Shown: positions 62,350 to 64,000 of the stretch, in pieces
Position numbering within the stretch: position 1 is the first letter of the stretch
Layout of the letters: every line of letters begins with the position of its first letter
NCBI RefSeq assembly: GCF_017592825.1
Contig: NZ_JAGFMD010000012.1
Coordinates: 44,151-108,150, forward strand
From: Roseivirga sp. E12
GTDB lineage: Bacteria > Bacteroidota > Bacteroidia > Cytophagales > Cyclobacteriaceae
Direction of reading: 5' to 3'
DNA: 64,000 bases
The notes under the pieces: model-generated
Told to the model about the DNA's origin: nothing
The model's database searches: none
The model's input: only the letters and a program-made list of their open reading frames with translations
Program-made: the position numbers and the translations under genes

Positions 62350-63019
62350 TTCGTTTGTTCTTTTTTTCCTCTCGCTTGAGGAGGATGTTCTTTTTAAAAT
62401 TCAACCAACGTTCAAAGAGTTTTAAGTCTTTATCCAGTTCACGCCCCTTCCACTGGGTGCGCTTCGGTTTCTGATTTTTCTCCCATGCTGGGTTGTAAAG
62501 CATGGCTGTGCAAATACAATTCTGTCGCTTCTTTGCCGTCAGGATGTCAAAGTTGACACAGCTCTTGCAACCGCCCCAAAACTCTTCATCCTGAGTAAGT
62601 TCAGAATAGACCACAGGCTTATATCCCAACTCCGAATTGATTTTAAGTACGGCAGCTCCTGTTGTCAATCCGAAAATCTTAGCCTCTGGATATTTCTTGC
62701 CAGAAAGGTTGAAAGTGGCTTCTTTAATACGCTTGGCCAATCCTTCTCCACGAAACTTCTGTGAAACAATTAGTCCTGAATTCGCAACAAATTGCCCGTG
62801 ACTCCATACTTCTATATAGCAGAAGCCGGCCCACTCCCCTTTTTTGGTGGTGGCTATTATAGCTTTGCCTTCTTCGATTTTCGATTGGATGTACTCTGGT
62901 GTTCGCTTTGCGATTCCGGTACCTCGAATCTGAGCAGAAGCTGATATCTCATCTACGATTTCCTGAGCATAGCTAGCATCTGCTGCTTGGGCTTCTTTTA
63001 TGATAAACTGTGTTTTCAT
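62339..63019 (-). CDS. GNAT acetyltransferase heading the arginine operon
   Basis: A 226-residue protein from the ATG at 63019; an in-frame ATG at 63064 lies in a dispersed repeat and is rejected. The GNAT core has IVSQKFRGEGLAKRIKEAT with the acetyl-CoA loop RGEGLA. A C-terminal Cys-rich extension follows (GGCKSCVNF, KKRQNCICTAM) with a basic end. As no argA or argJ is seen, this is the best candidate for the first step, acylation of glutamate (acetyl or succinyl). That assignment rests on position and on similar clusters in Bacteroidota. Confidence 0.75.
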   Translation of the reverse strand: MKTQFIIKEAQAADASYAQEIVDEISASAQIRGTGIAKRTPEYIQSKIEEGKAIIATTKKGEWAGFCYIEVWSHGQFVANSGLIVSQKFRGEGLAKRIKEATFNLSGKKYPEAKIFGLTTGAAVLKINSELGYKPVVYSELTQDEEFWGGCKSCVNFDILTAKKRQNCICTAMLYNPAWEKNQKPKRTQWKGRELDKDLKLFERWLNFKKNILLKREEKKNKRNGK

Positions 63020-63030
63020 TTTTATTCTGG

Positions 63031-63120
63031 TCGTCATTGTGAGGAAGCATAGCAACCGAAACAATTTCTCAAATTAATCAGGAGATTCTTTCTCCCGATG
63101 AATCGGGATCAGAATGACGA
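63031..63120. repeat. intergenic palindromic repeat before the arginine operon
   Basis: Bounded by TCGTCATT and AATGACGA, a perfect 8-bp inverted pair. The left arm (CATTGTGAGGAAGCATAGC) resembles the repeat at 22634; the right part contains the perfect hairpin CCCGAT-GA-ATCGGG (63094-63107) and GGAGATTCTTT. It forms part of the untranslated region of the arginine operon. Confidence 0.7.
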
Positions 63121-63132
63121 GTTATAAACTCT

Positions 63133-63309
63133 CAAAAATTAATAATACAATACGGATTGGGAATTGATGACCACCACATAGGCAGTCGGTATGATATCGA
63201 GGCTTAGCGCCTCCTAGTCCTTGCCCTAAGAGCACTCGCTTCCACCGCTACTAGAGGTAGCTTAATGGTTTGGGAATATGTAGAAGCGTTTGACTGCATT
63301 GTTCTATTG
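63133..63309 (-). ncRNA. candidate structured RNA upstream of the arginine operon
   Basis: A minus-strand transcript of about 177 bases. Outer arms (63298-63308 and 63141-63151) pair 9 of 11 bases and are followed by AATTTTT. Inside, GCAGUC pairs with GACUGC (63292-63297 with 63182-63187), CGCUUC with GAAGCG (63283-63288 with 63237-63242), GCUAC with GUAGC (63257-63261 with 63247-63251), and GAGGC with GCCUC (63209-63213 with 63199-63203). The predicted start at about 63309 coincides with the first paired base. No known family was recognised; size and closed ends recall 6S RNA. The rest of the 412-base gap (63347-63476) is AT-rich and shows nothing clear. Confidence 0.5.
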
Positions 63310-63315
63310 AGACGA

Positions 63316-63346
63316 CAAAGGAAATAAAAAGTTTAGATATCGCAAA
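63316..63346 (-). promoter_or_regulatory. promoter of the candidate structured RNA
   Basis: On the minus strand TTTG (63343-63346) is followed after 19 bases by TTCCTTTG (63316-63323), a seven-of-eight match to the -7 box. Spacing fits the -33/-7 promoter of Bacteroidota. It could also drive the arginine operon if the structured RNA is its leader. Confidence 0.5.
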
Positions 63347-63476
63347 TGGGTGTACCACTTAATTGAGTTTTCATCATCGTCTCATACATAATTATTTAAA
63401 AACATATAGTGATTAAATTATCTAATATTTATATCATTGATTACTTAAATTTTTGGTCCATCCAACAATAAGCACT

Positions 63477-64000
63477 ATGAAAAAGATATTCTTCTTACTT
63501 GTTATTCTTTATCCTACACTGGCAATTGCCCAAAATACATTTCCAGCATCTGGATAAACACTAATCAATCATGACGCTTCTGCAGCATTAAGAATTAAAA
63601 CTTGGAATATGTTCGGTTCAACTTCTGGCGGAAACTACCCGTACTGGGGAATGAATATTGAACATACCACTTCAGGGTGGAGAAGTTTCCACTCTTCCCT
63701 AAGAGGTTCGCTGATTTTAAATTGGGGTAACGATATTCGTTTTTCAAGTGCCCCAGCGAACACAACAAATGCTAGCCTCACACATCATATGATGATTAAC
63801 ACGGTTAATGGCAATGTGGGGATTGGTACTACTGCGCCTAACGCCAAATTAGACCTCAGAAATGGCCACCTTTATGTTGGCGATGACACATTTAACAATC
63901 CCGGAAGTTGGGGAGCAACGATTAACCTTGACGACAACGTGCATTCCAGAGTGTTGATCGAAGAAAGAGGTACAGGAGTTCAGACCGCCTTGATGTCTCA
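63477..64000 (+). pseudogene. third exported tail-fibre-like paralogue, interrupted by a stop codon; 3' end outside window
   Basis: ATG at 63477 opens a signal peptide (LYPTLAIAQ) and NTFPASG, as in the genes at 22699 and 23934. Codon 27 is TAA (63555-63557), yet the same frame stays open to the window end with TLINHDASAALRIKT, NGNVGIGTTAPNAKLDL and similar. The unbroken downstream frame suggests a single nonsense change, recent and perhaps strain-specific, or a sequencing error. The C-terminal module cannot be seen. Confidence 0.7.

Noticed and set aside
63133..63309. Firm assignment of the structured RNA as 6S RNA
   Set aside because: Only length, closed ends and a short resemblance (GATATCATACC) support it; the branched layout with a 30-base one-sided bulge differs from the usual single rod.

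Overview
The window is chromosomal DNA of a Bacteroidota bacterium, most likely a marine Cytophagales member (Roseivirga/Fulvivirga-like; the genus is a guess). Pointers are a type IX secretion sorting domain, a TonB-dependent receptor with an N-terminal carboxypeptidase-like domain, FtsX-type permeases with a permease prefix domain, DUF6660 and HYC_CC_PP proteins, an argF'-type arginine cluster, many MKK..AQ signal peptides and lipoproteins, and several TAnnTTTG promoter boxes. No rRNA, tRNA, prophage, CRISPR array or classical insertion sequence was seen.

Layout. 1-3703 (+): end of a LiaF-like gene, a gamma-glutamyltransferase and an exported amidohydrolase. 3738-9342 (-): padR plus two prefixed FtsX permeases. 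9439-10232: a REP-associated tyrosine transposase (RAYT) inside a cluster of its own palindromes. 10752-22552 (-): a copper/silver-type block made of a HYC_CC_PP protein, a CusA-like pump, an acetolactate-decarboxylase-like lipoprotein, a TolC-like protein, a CusB-like adaptor fused to DUF3347, a separate DUF3347 lipoprotein, an exported protein, a Cys-rich DUF6660 protein and a TonB receptor. 22699-25196 (-): two paralogous exported proteins; a third, interrupted copy lies at the right edge. 25369-27793 (+): a lipoprotein behind two Fur-family-like boxes, then an ABC ATPase and its membrane partner. 27796-30788 (-): a second padR plus permease pair. 30938-42110: mostly + strand housekeeping and envelope genes (5'-nucleotidase, VOC, PlsC, lipoprotein, TspO, a T9SS cargo protein, a serine hydrolase/ECF sigma/membrane protein operon). 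42120-48100 (-): a cystathionine beta-synthase-like enzyme, a hydrolase, pyrB, pyrR, an exported protein and an EVE protein. 48196-52504 (+): PolX, a glycosyltransferase and two unknowns. 52513-54426 (-): twin degenerate LytM proteins. 54498-63019 (-): the arginine operon, GNAT-argG-argC-argD-argF'-argB-argE-argH.

The least expected signals are non-coding. At 33800-33923 (-) a promoter, a predicted H-type pseudoknot and an intrinsic terminator form a riboswitch-like leader or a small RNA. At about 63133-63346 (-) a promoter is followed by a multi-stem RNA upstream of the arginine operon. There are also a RAYT/REP system, MITE-like hairpin elements inside the arginine operon, paired operators before padR, and promoters lying so close to start codons that mRNAs may be nearly leaderless. 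The best protein-level novelty is a decarboxylase-like lipoprotein, translationally coupled to both neighbours, inside the metal-efflux operon.
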